Shown: in pieces, positions 22,218 to 30,112 of the stretch
How positions within the stretch are numbered: position 1 is the stretch's first letter
Layout: each line of letters opens with the position of its first letter
DNA from: Bacteroidaceae bacterium
GTDB lineage: Bacteria > Bacteroidota > Bacteroidia > Bacteroidales > Bacteroidaceae
DNA length: 48,263 bases
Assembly (NCBI GenBank): GCA_024697785.1
Contig: JAILEU010000169.1
Coordinates: forward strand, 1-48,263
Direction of reading: 5' to 3'
The notes under the pieces: model-generated
The model's input: the letters and a program-made list of their open reading frames with translations, nothing else
Told to the model about the DNA's origin: nothing
Database searches by the model: none
Made by a program: the position numbers and the translations under genes

Positions 22218-22892
22218 TTAATCATGATGCTGTGAAGTCGCTGAGGTGGCGGCATCGGCCTGCTGGCCGCGGAAGACGTTGTAGGCGTTCTGGACGGCAC
22301 GCAGGAAGGCACGCGAGGTGATGGTGGAGGCGGTGATGGCATCCACGTCGCCCCCATCCTTGCTGACGGTGAGCTTGCTGGCGGCAGGGTTCATGCCGAC
22401 GATGTTGTGGTTGCCGGCAGGGTCAGGGTTGCCGAAGAAGGCTTTCGAGAAGCCGCCCACCTTCTTCTCCGTCGAGGCGGAGGCGGTGCGGAACCATTCG
22501 CCGGCACGGGCGCCGAGGCCCGGAGTCTCGGCATGTTCCATGACCTGATAGCCGAGAATCTCACCGTCGTTGGCAAAGCCTACGAGCACGACGATGTCGC
22601 CGCCGAAGCCCGCCTTGTCGGTGGAGCGGACAGCCGTGCCGGCATAGGAGCCGTCGGCACGGGTGACGGCAAAGAGCGTGTAGCCGTCCACGTCCGTCTC
22701 CTTCACGGACACCTCTTCGGCGGCATCGATGCGGAGGACGGATTTGATGCCGTCAGACTGATTCTTTTCCTTTATCGCTTTGATGGGCTCTTGGGTGACG
22801 CTGTTGATGAGAGCCAGCAACGCTGCTGCCACCAACGCGATGAGGGTGAGCGAGAGCACCATGTTCTTGAGGGATGATGTGAGCCGTTTCAT
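22218..22892 (-). CDS. rnfG: RNF complex subunit G (flavoprotein)
   Basis: A 224-residue subunit with one N-terminal TM helix (MVLSLTLIALVAAALLALI) and a periplasmic FMN-binding domain. The flavinylation motif is DAITASTITSRAF near 184-196, with Thr190 as the expected covalent FMN site (S/T-G/A-A/S-T-x-T pattern). FMN attachment requires ApbE, which is not in this window. The start overlaps the rnfD stop by 4 bases (ATGA), so the two are translationally coupled. Confidence 0.95.
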   Translation of the reverse strand: MKRLTSSLKNMVLSLTLIALVAAALLALINSVTQEPIKAIKEKNQSDGIKSVLRIDAAEEVSVKETDVDGYTLFAVTRADGSYAGTAVRSTDKAGFGGDIVVLVGFANDGEILGYQVMEHAETPGLGARAGEWFRTASASTEKKVGGFSKAFFGNPDPAGNHNIVGMNPAASKLTVSKDGGDVDAITASTITSRAFLRAVQNAYNVFRGQQADAATSATSQHHD

Positions 22893-23857
22893 TTCTTTAC
22901 CTCCTTTGCAAAACGTTTGGGTTTACAGGCATTGTTGATGAGGGGCGTGAAGCCGTTCATGATGAGGATGGCGAACGACATGCCTTCGGGGTAGGAGCCG
23001 AACAGGCGGATGCAGATGACGAGGAAGCCGATGCAGGCGCCGTAGATGAGCATGCCCTTGTGGGTCATGGGCGAGGTGACGTAGTCCGTCGCCATGAAGA
23101 TGGCACCTAGCATCATGCCGCCAGCCAGCAGATGCTTAAGGCTGAGCATGCAGATGTCGCCAAAAGGCATTCCGCCGCGGATGGCGTAGAAAAGTACGCT
23201 GAAGACGAAGGCGCTGAAGAGGATGCTGACGGGGATGTGCCAGCTGATGATCTTCCGGAGCAACAGGATGGCGAAGCCGACGAGAAGCAGTAGGGCGCTG
23301 ACCTCGCCCAGCGAGCCGCCGATGTTGCCGAAGAACAGGTCACCCAACCCGGCTTCCGGCAGGTTGGCAAGCGGCGTGGCGCCCGTCGTGGCGTCGGCGT
23401 AGGCGGTGTACTGGTGGGGCACAGGCCACGTCGTCATCTTCACGGGGAAAGAGATGAGCAGGAAGACACGTCCCAGCAGGGCGGGGTTGAAAATGTTGTT
23501 GCCCAGCCCGCCGAACGACATCTTGCCTACGCCGATGGCAAACAGCGCACCCATTATAATAATGTATAGCGGCAGGTTGCTCGGCAGGTTGAACGCCAGC
23601 AGCAGGCCGGTAACGATGGCTGAGCCGTCGCTGAGCGTCGTCTTCGGGTTCTTGAGGATATACTTGTTGATGGCCCACTCAAACAGCATGCATGAGGCTA
23701 CGGACGTGAGCGTCACAATCACAGCCCCCAGGCCGAACACGTAGAACGACCAGAGCATGGCGGGCAGCAGGGCGATAATCACCCAGTCCATGTTCCGCCG
23801 GATGCTGTCGCCGCTGTGGACATGGGGCGACAGGGATACTTTCAGTTTATTTGACAT
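22889..23857 (-). CDS. rnfD: RNF complex subunit D
   Basis: A 322-residue polytopic subunit homologous to NqrB. It carries the covalent FMN motif TTGATPLA at about 157-164 (Thr161 the predicted site), GVGKMSFGGLGNNIFNPALLGR near 109-130, and about nine to ten TM helices. This subunit is a main candidate for ion translocation in the complex. It overlaps rnfG by 4 bases and starts about 30 bases after rnfC. Confidence 0.96.
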   Translation of the reverse strand: MSNKLKVSLSPHVHSGDSIRRNMDWVIIALLPAMLWSFYVFGLGAVIVTLTSVASCMLFEWAINKYILKNPKTTLSDGSAIVTGLLLAFNLPSNLPLYIIIMGALFAIGVGKMSFGGLGNNIFNPALLGRVFLLISFPVKMTTWPVPHQYTAYADATTGATPLANLPEAGLGDLFFGNIGGSLGEVSALLLLVGFAILLLRKIISWHIPVSILFSAFVFSVLFYAIRGGMPFGDICMLSLKHLLAGGMMLGAIFMATDYVTSPMTHKGMLIYGACIGFLVICIRLFGSYPEGMSFAILIMNGFTPLINNACKPKRFAKEVKK

Positions 23858-23887
23858 AAGGCAATTTACTATTTGAAGATGTAATGT

Positions 23888-25219
23888 TTACGATTTGGCT
23901 GCACGGGCGCGGATGATGCCGCCGACGGTGCCTTTGCCCATGCGGATCCAGTCGAGCAGCGGACGGTGGGCAGGGCAGGTGAACTGACAGCTGCCGCACT
24001 CGATGCACGTCATGATCTGTTCGGCTTCGGCACGCTCCCAGTCGGTGTGCTCGGCGAGTTTCTGCAACAGGTAGGGCTCCAGTCCCATCGGGCAGGCGGT
24101 GACGCACTTCGAGCAGCGGATGCAGGGCTGAGCCTCGCCGCGGAGAGACTCCTTCTCGGTCATCAACAGGATGCCTGAACTTCCTTTACAAACGGGAACG
24201 TCGGTGTTGAGCAGGGCCTTGCCCATCATGGGACCGCCGCCTATGACCTTGCCCGTATCCTCGGGCATGCCGCCGGCACGCTCGATGAGCAGGCTCATGG
24301 GGGTGCCCATGCGGGTGAGCAGGTTCTTCGGTTCGGCGACGCTCTTGCCCGTGACGGTGACGACGCGCTCGAAGAGCGGTTTGTTCTTCATTACGGCCTC
24401 GTAGATGGCGAAGGCGGTTCCGACGTTCTGCACAATGGCGCCTACGTCGGCGGGCAGGGCAGGGGGATTAGGCACCTGGCGGCCAACGACAGCATCGATG
24501 AGCTGCTTCTCGCCGCCCTGCGGGTATTTCACTCGGAGCGGGCAGACCTCAATGCCGGCGAAGCCCTTGGCTTTCTCCTGCATCAGGGCGATAGCATCGG
24601 GCTTGTTGTTCTCGATGGCGATATAGGCTTTCTTGACGCCCACGGCCTTCATGATGAGGCTGACGCCGACGAGGATTTCATCGGGCTTCTCCATCATCAG
24701 GCTATGGTCGGCCGTAAGGTAAGGCTCGCACTCGACGGCGTTGATGATGACGACATCGACAGGCGTGCGGGGACTGAGCTTGACGTGAGCGGGGAAGCAG
24801 GCGCCTCCCATGCCGACGATGCCGGCCTCCTGTACGCGGGCCACAATCTCCTTCGGCTCCAGCGTGGTGTCGCGCACGAGCGCTTCGCTGCGGTCGATGG
24901 TCGGCTCCCACTCGTCGCCCTCGACATCGATGATGATGGCAGGCTTGCGGTAGCCGCTGGCATCGACGATGGTGTCAATCTTGGCCACCTTGCCTGAGAC
25001 GGACGAGTGGATGGGTGCCGACACGAAGCCGCCTGCATCGGCAATCTTCGTGCCAACCTTGACAACGGCCCCTCTTGCCACGCATGGCACGGCAGGGGCA
25101 CCGATATGTTGCGACAGGGGGAACACGGCCTGCTTCGGAAGCTCCATGACCTCTATCTTCTTTTCCGCAGAGAGCTTGTTCTCTTGGGGATGTACTCCAC
25201 CTATTCTGAATGTTTTCAT
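23888..25219 (-). CDS. rnfC: RNF complex subunit C
   Basis: A 443-residue peripheral subunit that binds NAD(H), FMN and two [4Fe-4S] clusters. It contains the Nqo1-like glycine-rich region GIVGMGGACFPAHVKL near 133-148, NAVECEPYLTADH near 160, and two ferredoxin motifs CIRCSKCVTACP and CIECGSCQFTCP near 370-420. The N-terminus has the usual Rnf barrel-sandwich region (FPLSQHIGAPAVPCVARG). It overlaps rnfB by 4 bases. It lacks the long Ala-rich C-terminal extension of proteobacterial RnfC. Confidence 0.96.
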   Translation of the reverse strand: MKTFRIGGVHPQENKLSAEKKIEVMELPKQAVFPLSQHIGAPAVPCVARGAVVKVGTKIADAGGFVSAPIHSSVSGKVAKIDTIVDASGYRKPAIIIDVEGDEWEPTIDRSEALVRDTTLEPKEIVARVQEAGIVGMGGACFPAHVKLSPRTPVDVVIINAVECEPYLTADHSLMMEKPDEILVGVSLIMKAVGVKKAYIAIENNKPDAIALMQEKAKGFAGIEVCPLRVKYPQGGEKQLIDAVVGRQVPNPPALPADVGAIVQNVGTAFAIYEAVMKNKPLFERVVTVTGKSVAEPKNLLTRMGTPMSLLIERAGGMPEDTGKVIGGGPMMGKALLNTDVPVCKGSSGILLMTEKESLRGEAQPCIRCSKCVTACPMGLEPYLLQKLAEHTDWERAEAEQIMTCIECGSCQFTCPAHRPLLDWIRMGKGTVGGIIRARAAKS

Positions 25220-26217
25220 ACGCTTGGGGTTTCGGGCGCTTTTGGCGCGGTTTCAACAGTAGGGATGACGACCTGGACGGGCTCAGCGGCAGCCGGAGCT
25301 GCGGGAGCCGCCGGAGTTTCCTGGGCTACCGGTTTTTCCGGCGTGGCGGGTTTGATTTCCGGCGTGGCGGGAGCTTCCACCTTTGGCTTACGTGGCGGGA
25401 AGTTCATGGCCAGGATGGAACCCTGCGGACAAGCCTCTTCGCACTTCCGGCAGAGACGGCACTTCGCGGGGTCGATGTAGGCCAGATTGTTCTCCAATGT
25501 AATGGCCTCGAATTCGCACGTCTTGACGCACTTGCCGCAGCCGATGCAGGCGGCGGCACAGGCTTTCTTCGCCACGGGGCCTTTTTCCTTGTTCACGCAG
25601 CGCACCACCATGCGGCGGCCTTTCTTGCCCATCGGGCGGAGCTCGATGATGCCACGCGGGCAGGCCTTGGTGCACTTGCCGCAGGCCGTACATTTCGTCT
25701 CATCGACTTCGGGCAGACCCGTTTCGGGGTTCATGTGGATGGCGTCGAACGGACATGCCGCTACGCAGTCGCCGCAGCCCAGACAGCCGTAGAAGCATCC
25801 CGTCTCGCCGCCTGCCGTGTTGTGGGCGATGCGGCACGTGCGTACGCCATCGTACTGCACGGTGCGGGGACGGTTGGCACATGTGCCGTTGCAACGCACC
25901 ACGGCCACCCGTTGCTCGCCAGCCTCGGCTGTCAGGCCAAGAATGCCGGCTACCTGTTCCATCACTGGCTGTCCACCCACGGGGCACAACTTGCCCTCCA
26001 GCGAACCGCCGTCGGCTGCCTTCACGCAGGCCTCTGCAAAGCCGCCGCAGCCGGGAAAGCCGCAGCCGCCGCAGTTTGCTCCTGGCAGCACCTCTGTCAC
26101 CTGAGCGATGCGAGGGTCTTCTTCGACGGCAAACTTCTTCGCTGTCAGGAAGAGCACGGCGGCTAACACCAGCCCAAGCACGCCCAACGCAATCACTGCT
26201 ACTAAAATCACATTCAT
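25216..26217 (-). CDS. rnfB: RNF complex subunit B (polyferredoxin)
   Basis: A 333-residue electron-entry subunit, with one N-terminal TM helix (VAVIALGVLGLVLAAVLFL), the RnfB-type cluster CGGCGFPGCGG followed by C at about 49-78, and then four ferredoxin motifs: CLGCGDCVAACP, CTACGKCTKACP, CIGCGKCVKTCE and CRLCRKCEEACP. This is the longer form seen in anaerobes, with more clusters than the E. coli RsxB homologue. The last 50 residues are a Pro/Ala/Glu-rich tail, likely disordered. It is separated from rseC by a duplicated heptamer-rich segment. Confidence 0.96.
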   Translation of the reverse strand: MNVILVAVIALGVLGLVLAAVLFLTAKKFAVEEDPRIAQVTEVLPGANCGGCGFPGCGGFAEACVKAADGGSLEGKLCPVGGQPVMEQVAGILGLTAEAGEQRVAVVRCNGTCANRPRTVQYDGVRTCRIAHNTAGGETGCFYGCLGCGDCVAACPFDAIHMNPETGLPEVDETKCTACGKCTKACPRGIIELRPMGKKGRRMVVRCVNKEKGPVAKKACAAACIGCGKCVKTCEFEAITLENNLAYIDPAKCRLCRKCEEACPQGSILAMNFPPRKPKVEAPATPEIKPATPEKPVAQETPAAPAAPAAAEPVQVVIPTVETAPKAPETPSV

Positions 26218-26227
26218 TTTTATTTTA

Positions 26228-26345
26228 TTGTTTAACGTTTAATGTTTAACGTTTAACGAACACGTCCTCTTACTTTTTTTGTTTAACGTTTAATGTTTAA
26301 CGTTTAACGAACACGTCCTCTGAACTCTAACCTCTAACCTCTAAC
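26228..26345. repeat. Duplicated 41-bp heptamer block plus CTCTAAC tract
   Basis: The 41-bp block at 26230-26270 (GTTTAAC/GTTTAAT heptamers followed by GAACACGTCCTCT) is repeated exactly at 26281-26321. Three CTCTAAC heptamers (26325-26345) follow and supply the rseC stop codon. The whole rnfB leader is made of these repeats. Confidence 0.88.
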
Positions 26346-26763
26346 CCTCATCTACAATATGAAAGGCAAACTCACGGCGAAGCTTGTCCTTGAAAAAGCT
26401 GAGTCCGACGTACCACGCCAAGGTGGTTCCGATGGCGGCCAGGGCGCAGACGGGTTCGCTGAGGGGCGTCAGCTGGGAGAGGACGACGATGACAGCTGTC
26501 AGCAACGCCAAGGGATAGAGAAACGCCAGCCGGACGGCTTTCATGCCGCCGCTCGTTGTTCCTTCCACGATGACGGTCTGTCCGGGAATGAAGGTGTGGG
26601 CATCGGGGGTGACGATGTCTATCTGCTTCTCCTTGCTTTCGGCAGCATGGCAAAGCCCACGAGCGCCACACGCCGCGCAAGCCGAAGTTTGCACGATGCG
26701 TACTGTCAACTGGTTCGCTTCCACGCGTTCTACCGTAGCCGTATGCTGTATTCTTTCCGACAT
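26341..26763 (-). CDS. rseC: SoxR-reducing system protein RseC family
   Basis: A 140-residue membrane protein heading the rnf operon, as in many Bacteroidota. The N-terminal soluble part has the Cys cluster CAACGARGLCHA at about 29-40, and two TM helices follow (VRLAFLYPLALLTAVIVVL and ALAAIGTTLAWYVGLSFF). The homologue works with Rsx/Rnf to keep SoxR reduced in E. coli; here it is more likely an accessory or assembly factor for Rnf. Its promoter region contains a 16-bp palindrome. Confidence 0.92.
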   Translation of the reverse strand: MSERIQHTATVERVEANQLTVRIVQTSACAACGARGLCHAAESKEKQIDIVTPDAHTFIPGQTVIVEGTTSGGMKAVRLAFLYPLALLTAVIVVLSQLTPLSEPVCALAAIGTTLAWYVGLSFFKDKLRREFAFHIVDEG

Positions 26764-26810
26764 TAGACAAATTTCGCGCGAAATTACGATTATCCGCGCG
26801 AAATTGCAAA
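26764..26810 (-). promoter_or_regulatory. Promoter and palindromic operator candidate of the rseC-rnf operon
   Basis: On the minus strand TTTG (26807-26810) is followed after 20 bases by TAATTTCG (26779-26786), close to the Bacteroidota TTTG / TAnnTTTG consensus. A perfect 16-bp palindrome AATTTCGCGCGAAATT (26770-26785) overlaps the -7 element and probable start point, and a second half site (GCGCGAAATTGC) lies at about 26795-26807. Confidence 0.65.
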
Positions 26811-26866
26811 TTTTTTCTTCCTTTTCTACTCTTTTCCTCTAAAAAGGGGACTTAGGCTGCTTTCCG

Positions 26867-29800
26867 TTAGAACGGCCTTCCGCCGCCAAAGCCGCCTCCG
26901 CCACCGCCGTAGCCGCCGCGGCCACCGCCGCCACGTTCGCCACTGCTGCCGCGCTCGCCACCGCGCTCGCCACCGCCAAACTGCATGGCTCCGCGCATCA
27001 TTTCGCGACGGGTGTTGCGGTCGCCAATGAGGTTGAGGCGATAGATGAAGTGAAGCATGAAGTAGCTGTTGATGCTATTGCTGTAGGTGTCGGTGTGGCC
27101 CGTGGCGCTGATATTACGGTTGACGTTGCTCTGCTGGCCGAGGATGTCGTAGAACTGCAGGCTGACGGTGGCTGCATTCATACGGAGGAAACTCTTTGAA
27201 ATCTGGGCGTTCCAGAGCAACTCGTCGGTGTTGAACTCGGCGCTGCTGTATCCGCGACGGCTGTTCATGCTGAGGTTCGTGGATATCTTGATGTTCTGCC
27301 AGGGGATATTGAAGTTGGCGTTGGGGCCGTAGTTGAACTGCCACGTGTCCTGCTTGTTCTCGGGCTGCATCTCGTTGAGGGCGTGGTTGTAACGGACGTT
27401 GCCGCGGATGGTGATGTCCATCCAGTCGTTCCTATAGCTGCCTGAAAGGGATTGGTTGACGCCAATCTGATGGGTGGTGGCGAGGGGATAGACCGGATTG
27501 TCGAGCGTGAGGGCGCCAGAGCGGAGGAAACTCTCGCGGTGGCTGTAGTTGAAGCCTGTGCCGGTGGAGACGTTGAAGCGCTGGTTGGTGAGGGCAGTGT
27601 TGAAGTTGAAGTCCGTGCCGGCATTCCATGTGCTCCAGAAGCCGTCGAGGTTGGTGGGACGGGTGATGCGTCCGCCCGTCTCTTCGTTATAGGTGGTCTG
27701 GTTGACGATGTTGTTGAGCGTGTTGCCGGCATTGACGCTGAAGTTGATGTTGCGCAGGTGCTCGGCGTTGTAGTCGCGGAACTCCACGCGGAGGGTGTTG
27801 TTGAAGGTGGGCTTCAGGCCGGCGTTACCCGTAGTGATGTTCATGGGGTTGCTGTCGTCGACGACCTCGATGAGCTGGGTGAGCTCAGGCTCCTGGCTGC
27901 GTCCGCGGTAGTTGACGTTGAGGCTGCGCTGCTTGGTGAAGCGGTAGCGGTAGTTGAGCGTAGGCGTCCAGTTGAAGACGGTACGCGTGGTGTCGATGTG
28001 GATGCCCTGATACTGCTGGTCCATGTGGCGCGTCTGGGGCTGCAGCTCGAAACCGACGTTGACGTTATAGTTGTCGGTGACCCTGCGGTACTGGGCGACG
28101 ATGTTCTGGTTCAGCTGCTCGTCGATGGAGAAGCGGCTGAGCCGTTCGCTGAGGTATGCCTCGTACTCGTCCTGCCAGAGCCATTCGGCGAGGTCCCAGT
28201 TGGGAATCCATCCGGGCAGGTCGTAGGTGTTGCGCTGGTTGTCGCGGTAGCGGTAGCTGATCTGGTAGGAGAGCTGCAGGTAGGTGGCGAGGGCGAGGGG
28301 TTCGCTCCACATGACGCGTCCGTTGAGGTTGTAGTTCTTCGAGGGCGTGTTGCTGTAGCGGTTGATGGTGGAGGTGCTGTCGCCACGCTGATAGAAGCGT
28401 GTGAACGAGGTGCTCTGTGAGATGTTCTTGCTGGTGATGTAGCCTCCGTTGGCCTGAAGGGTGACGTTGCGCCCCTCGGTGTTCATGCGGTGATTGATCT
28501 GCAGGGAGGCGTTGACGGAAGTGCTGTTGTTGTTACCCTCTGAAGCCGACGTGGCGAAGTTGATGCGGCTGTTCCCCGCGGGGTCGGTCCAGGCGGAGTC
28601 GAGGGGGACGTAGTCGCTGCCGGGGTAGAGGTTGGCGATGGTCTCCTCGGGGTCTTGGTTGAACGTCGACGAACGGCTCTGGTTGATGTTGGCGCCCTGG
28701 CTGTAGCTGAAGTTGGGGCGTATGATGATGCTCCATGTGGTGTCGGGACGCCATTCGAACTGGAAGTCACCGCTGGCGCGGCGGTTCTGGTTGAGTCCCT
28801 GGCTCCATCTGTTGGAGAACGAGCTGGTGCCGTTCTGCAGGTAGGTCTCGCTTGACGAGCGGTTCTGCGAGTTTCCTTCTGAGAGGCTGAAGTTGACGTT
28901 TCCGCCCACACGGTACTGATATTGGTTCTGGCGCCATTTCTCGCCGAAGTTCTTGGCCATGTTGAAGCCGCCTGCGGTGCTGGTGGTGAGGCCTGTGCTG
29001 CCACCGCCTCGTCCGCCACGTCCGCCGCCGCCGATGCTGCCGCCTGCCACGTTGCCCGTGTTGGCAAAGATGGTGTACTGCTGCTGGCTCTCGAAGCGGT
29101 TCATCATGATGCTTCCGGTATAGAGGTTGTTGATGCCCAGGTCCTTGACGAACTCCGTCTGGTAGGTGGGTTGTCCGTAGCCGAGGTCGATGTTGCCTAT
29201 CCAGCCTTGCATCATGTTCCGTTTTATCTCAAGGTCGAGCACGAACTCCTCCTCGCCGTCGTCGATGCCTGTCTCGCGGCTGAGGTCGCTCTTTCGCTCG
29301 TAGTTCTTGATGCGCTTGATGATGCTGGCCGGCAGGTTTTTGGTGCCGATCTCGCGGTTGTTGCCGAAGAACTCCTCGCCGCCCACCAGCAGACGGTCAA
29401 TCTTACGTCCGTTCATCTTGATGGTGCCGTCGTCCTCAATCTCAATGCCAGGAATCTTGCGAAGCAGTTCCTCCAGCACAGAGCCTTCGGGGACGCGGAA
29501 GTTCTCAGCGTTAATCATCAGCGTGTCCTCCACCATCTGTATGTCGGCCATCTGTGCTTCGATGACAGCCTCTTTCAGCAGGATGGCGTCGCTCTTCAGC
29601 TTGATGGTGTCCAGACGAATGGCTTCTGTGCGTCTGTCGACGGTGAAGGGCTTGTCTTGTGTGCCGTAGCCGATGTACGAGATGCGGATGTAGTAATTGC
29701 CCGTCTTGACGCGCTTCTGCACTTCGAAGTGTCCGTTGTTAAACGTAGTGACGCCCTCGACGAAGGCGCTGTCGGGCAGCGACATCCACTGGACGGTAGC

Positions 29801-29950
29801 CTGCGGCACCGGCTCGCCCGTCTCGTAGTCCATTACTATACCCTGCACGTTCACCGTGCGCTGCTGCTGTGCCGTCGCGGCAAGACTCAGCGCCATGCAT
29901 ACGCCCACCAGGGCTATTCTCTTGCTCATGCTGAAAGATGTGATCATCAT
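26867..29950 (-). CDS. Outer-membrane beta-barrel (TonB-receptor-like) protein with Gly/Arg-rich tail
   Basis: A 1027-residue protein of the large Bacteroidota outer-membrane beta-barrel family. A signal peptide ends at ATAQ; Met8 (MSKRIALVGVCMALSLAATAQ, start 29929) gives a cleaner one than Met1. Next come a carboxypeptidase-regulatory-like domain (NVQGIVMDYETGEPVPQATV, about 34-115), a plug-like domain (VLEELLRKIPGIEIEDDGTIKMNGRKID, about 157-184), and a long barrel of aromatic alternating strands. Gly-rich linkers occur near 305-325. The last 43 residues are RGG/Gly-rich after the final strand-like segment. No SusD partner is adjacent. The substrate is unknown. Confidence 0.88.
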   Translation of the reverse strand: MMITSFSMSKRIALVGVCMALSLAATAQQQRTVNVQGIVMDYETGEPVPQATVQWMSLPDSAFVEGVTTFNNGHFEVQKRVKTGNYYIRISYIGYGTQDKPFTVDRRTEAIRLDTIKLKSDAILLKEAVIEAQMADIQMVEDTLMINAENFRVPEGSVLEELLRKIPGIEIEDDGTIKMNGRKIDRLLVGGEEFFGNNREIGTKNLPASIIKRIKNYERKSDLSRETGIDDGEEEFVLDLEIKRNMMQGWIGNIDLGYGQPTYQTEFVKDLGINNLYTGSIMMNRFESQQQYTIFANTGNVAGGSIGGGGRGGRGGGSTGLTTSTAGGFNMAKNFGEKWRQNQYQYRVGGNVNFSLSEGNSQNRSSSETYLQNGTSSFSNRWSQGLNQNRRASGDFQFEWRPDTTWSIIIRPNFSYSQGANINQSRSSTFNQDPEETIANLYPGSDYVPLDSAWTDPAGNSRINFATSASEGNNNSTSVNASLQINHRMNTEGRNVTLQANGGYITSKNISQSTSFTRFYQRGDSTSTINRYSNTPSKNYNLNGRVMWSEPLALATYLQLSYQISYRYRDNQRNTYDLPGWIPNWDLAEWLWQDEYEAYLSERLSRFSIDEQLNQNIVAQYRRVTDNYNVNVGFELQPQTRHMDQQYQGIHIDTTRTVFNWTPTLNYRYRFTKQRSLNVNYRGRSQEPELTQLIEVVDDSNPMNITTGNAGLKPTFNNTLRVEFRDYNAEHLRNINFSVNAGNTLNNIVNQTTYNEETGGRITRPTNLDGFWSTWNAGTDFNFNTALTNQRFNVSTGTGFNYSHRESFLRSGALTLDNPVYPLATTHQIGVNQSLSGSYRNDWMDITIRGNVRYNHALNEMQPENKQDTWQFNYGPNANFNIPWQNIKISTNLSMNSRRGYSSAEFNTDELLWNAQISKSFLRMNAATVSLQFYDILGQQSNVNRNISATGHTDTYSNSINSYFMLHFIYRLNLIGDRNTRREMMRGAMQFGGGERGGERGSSGERGGGGRGGYGGGGGGFGGGRPF

Positions 29951-30075
29951 ATATTTACATTAGGAATAAGGTGCGCAATACATTTCGCGCTACATTTTTC
30001 AGACATTGGACGAAGAAAAAGGTTTAAAAACGCCCAAAACTACGTTTTTCATGCAACTGTTTCTATTTTTTTTAT

Positions 30076-30083
30076 TACCTTTG
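30076..30083 (+). promoter_or_regulatory. -7 promoter element of the TPR/HTH regulator gene
   Basis: TACCTTTG matches TAnnTTTG exactly and lies about 30 bases before ATG 30113. The -33 element is unclear. The gene is divergent from the outer-membrane barrel gene. Confidence 0.65.
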
Positions 30084-30112
30084 CCGCTGAAAAAGACGGA
30101 ATACTATCATCT

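Noticed and set aside
28922-30112. Upstream extension of the TPR/HTH regulator frame
   Set aside because: It runs antisense through the outer-membrane barrel gene. ATG 30113 gives a signal segment and follows a TACCTTTG promoter element.
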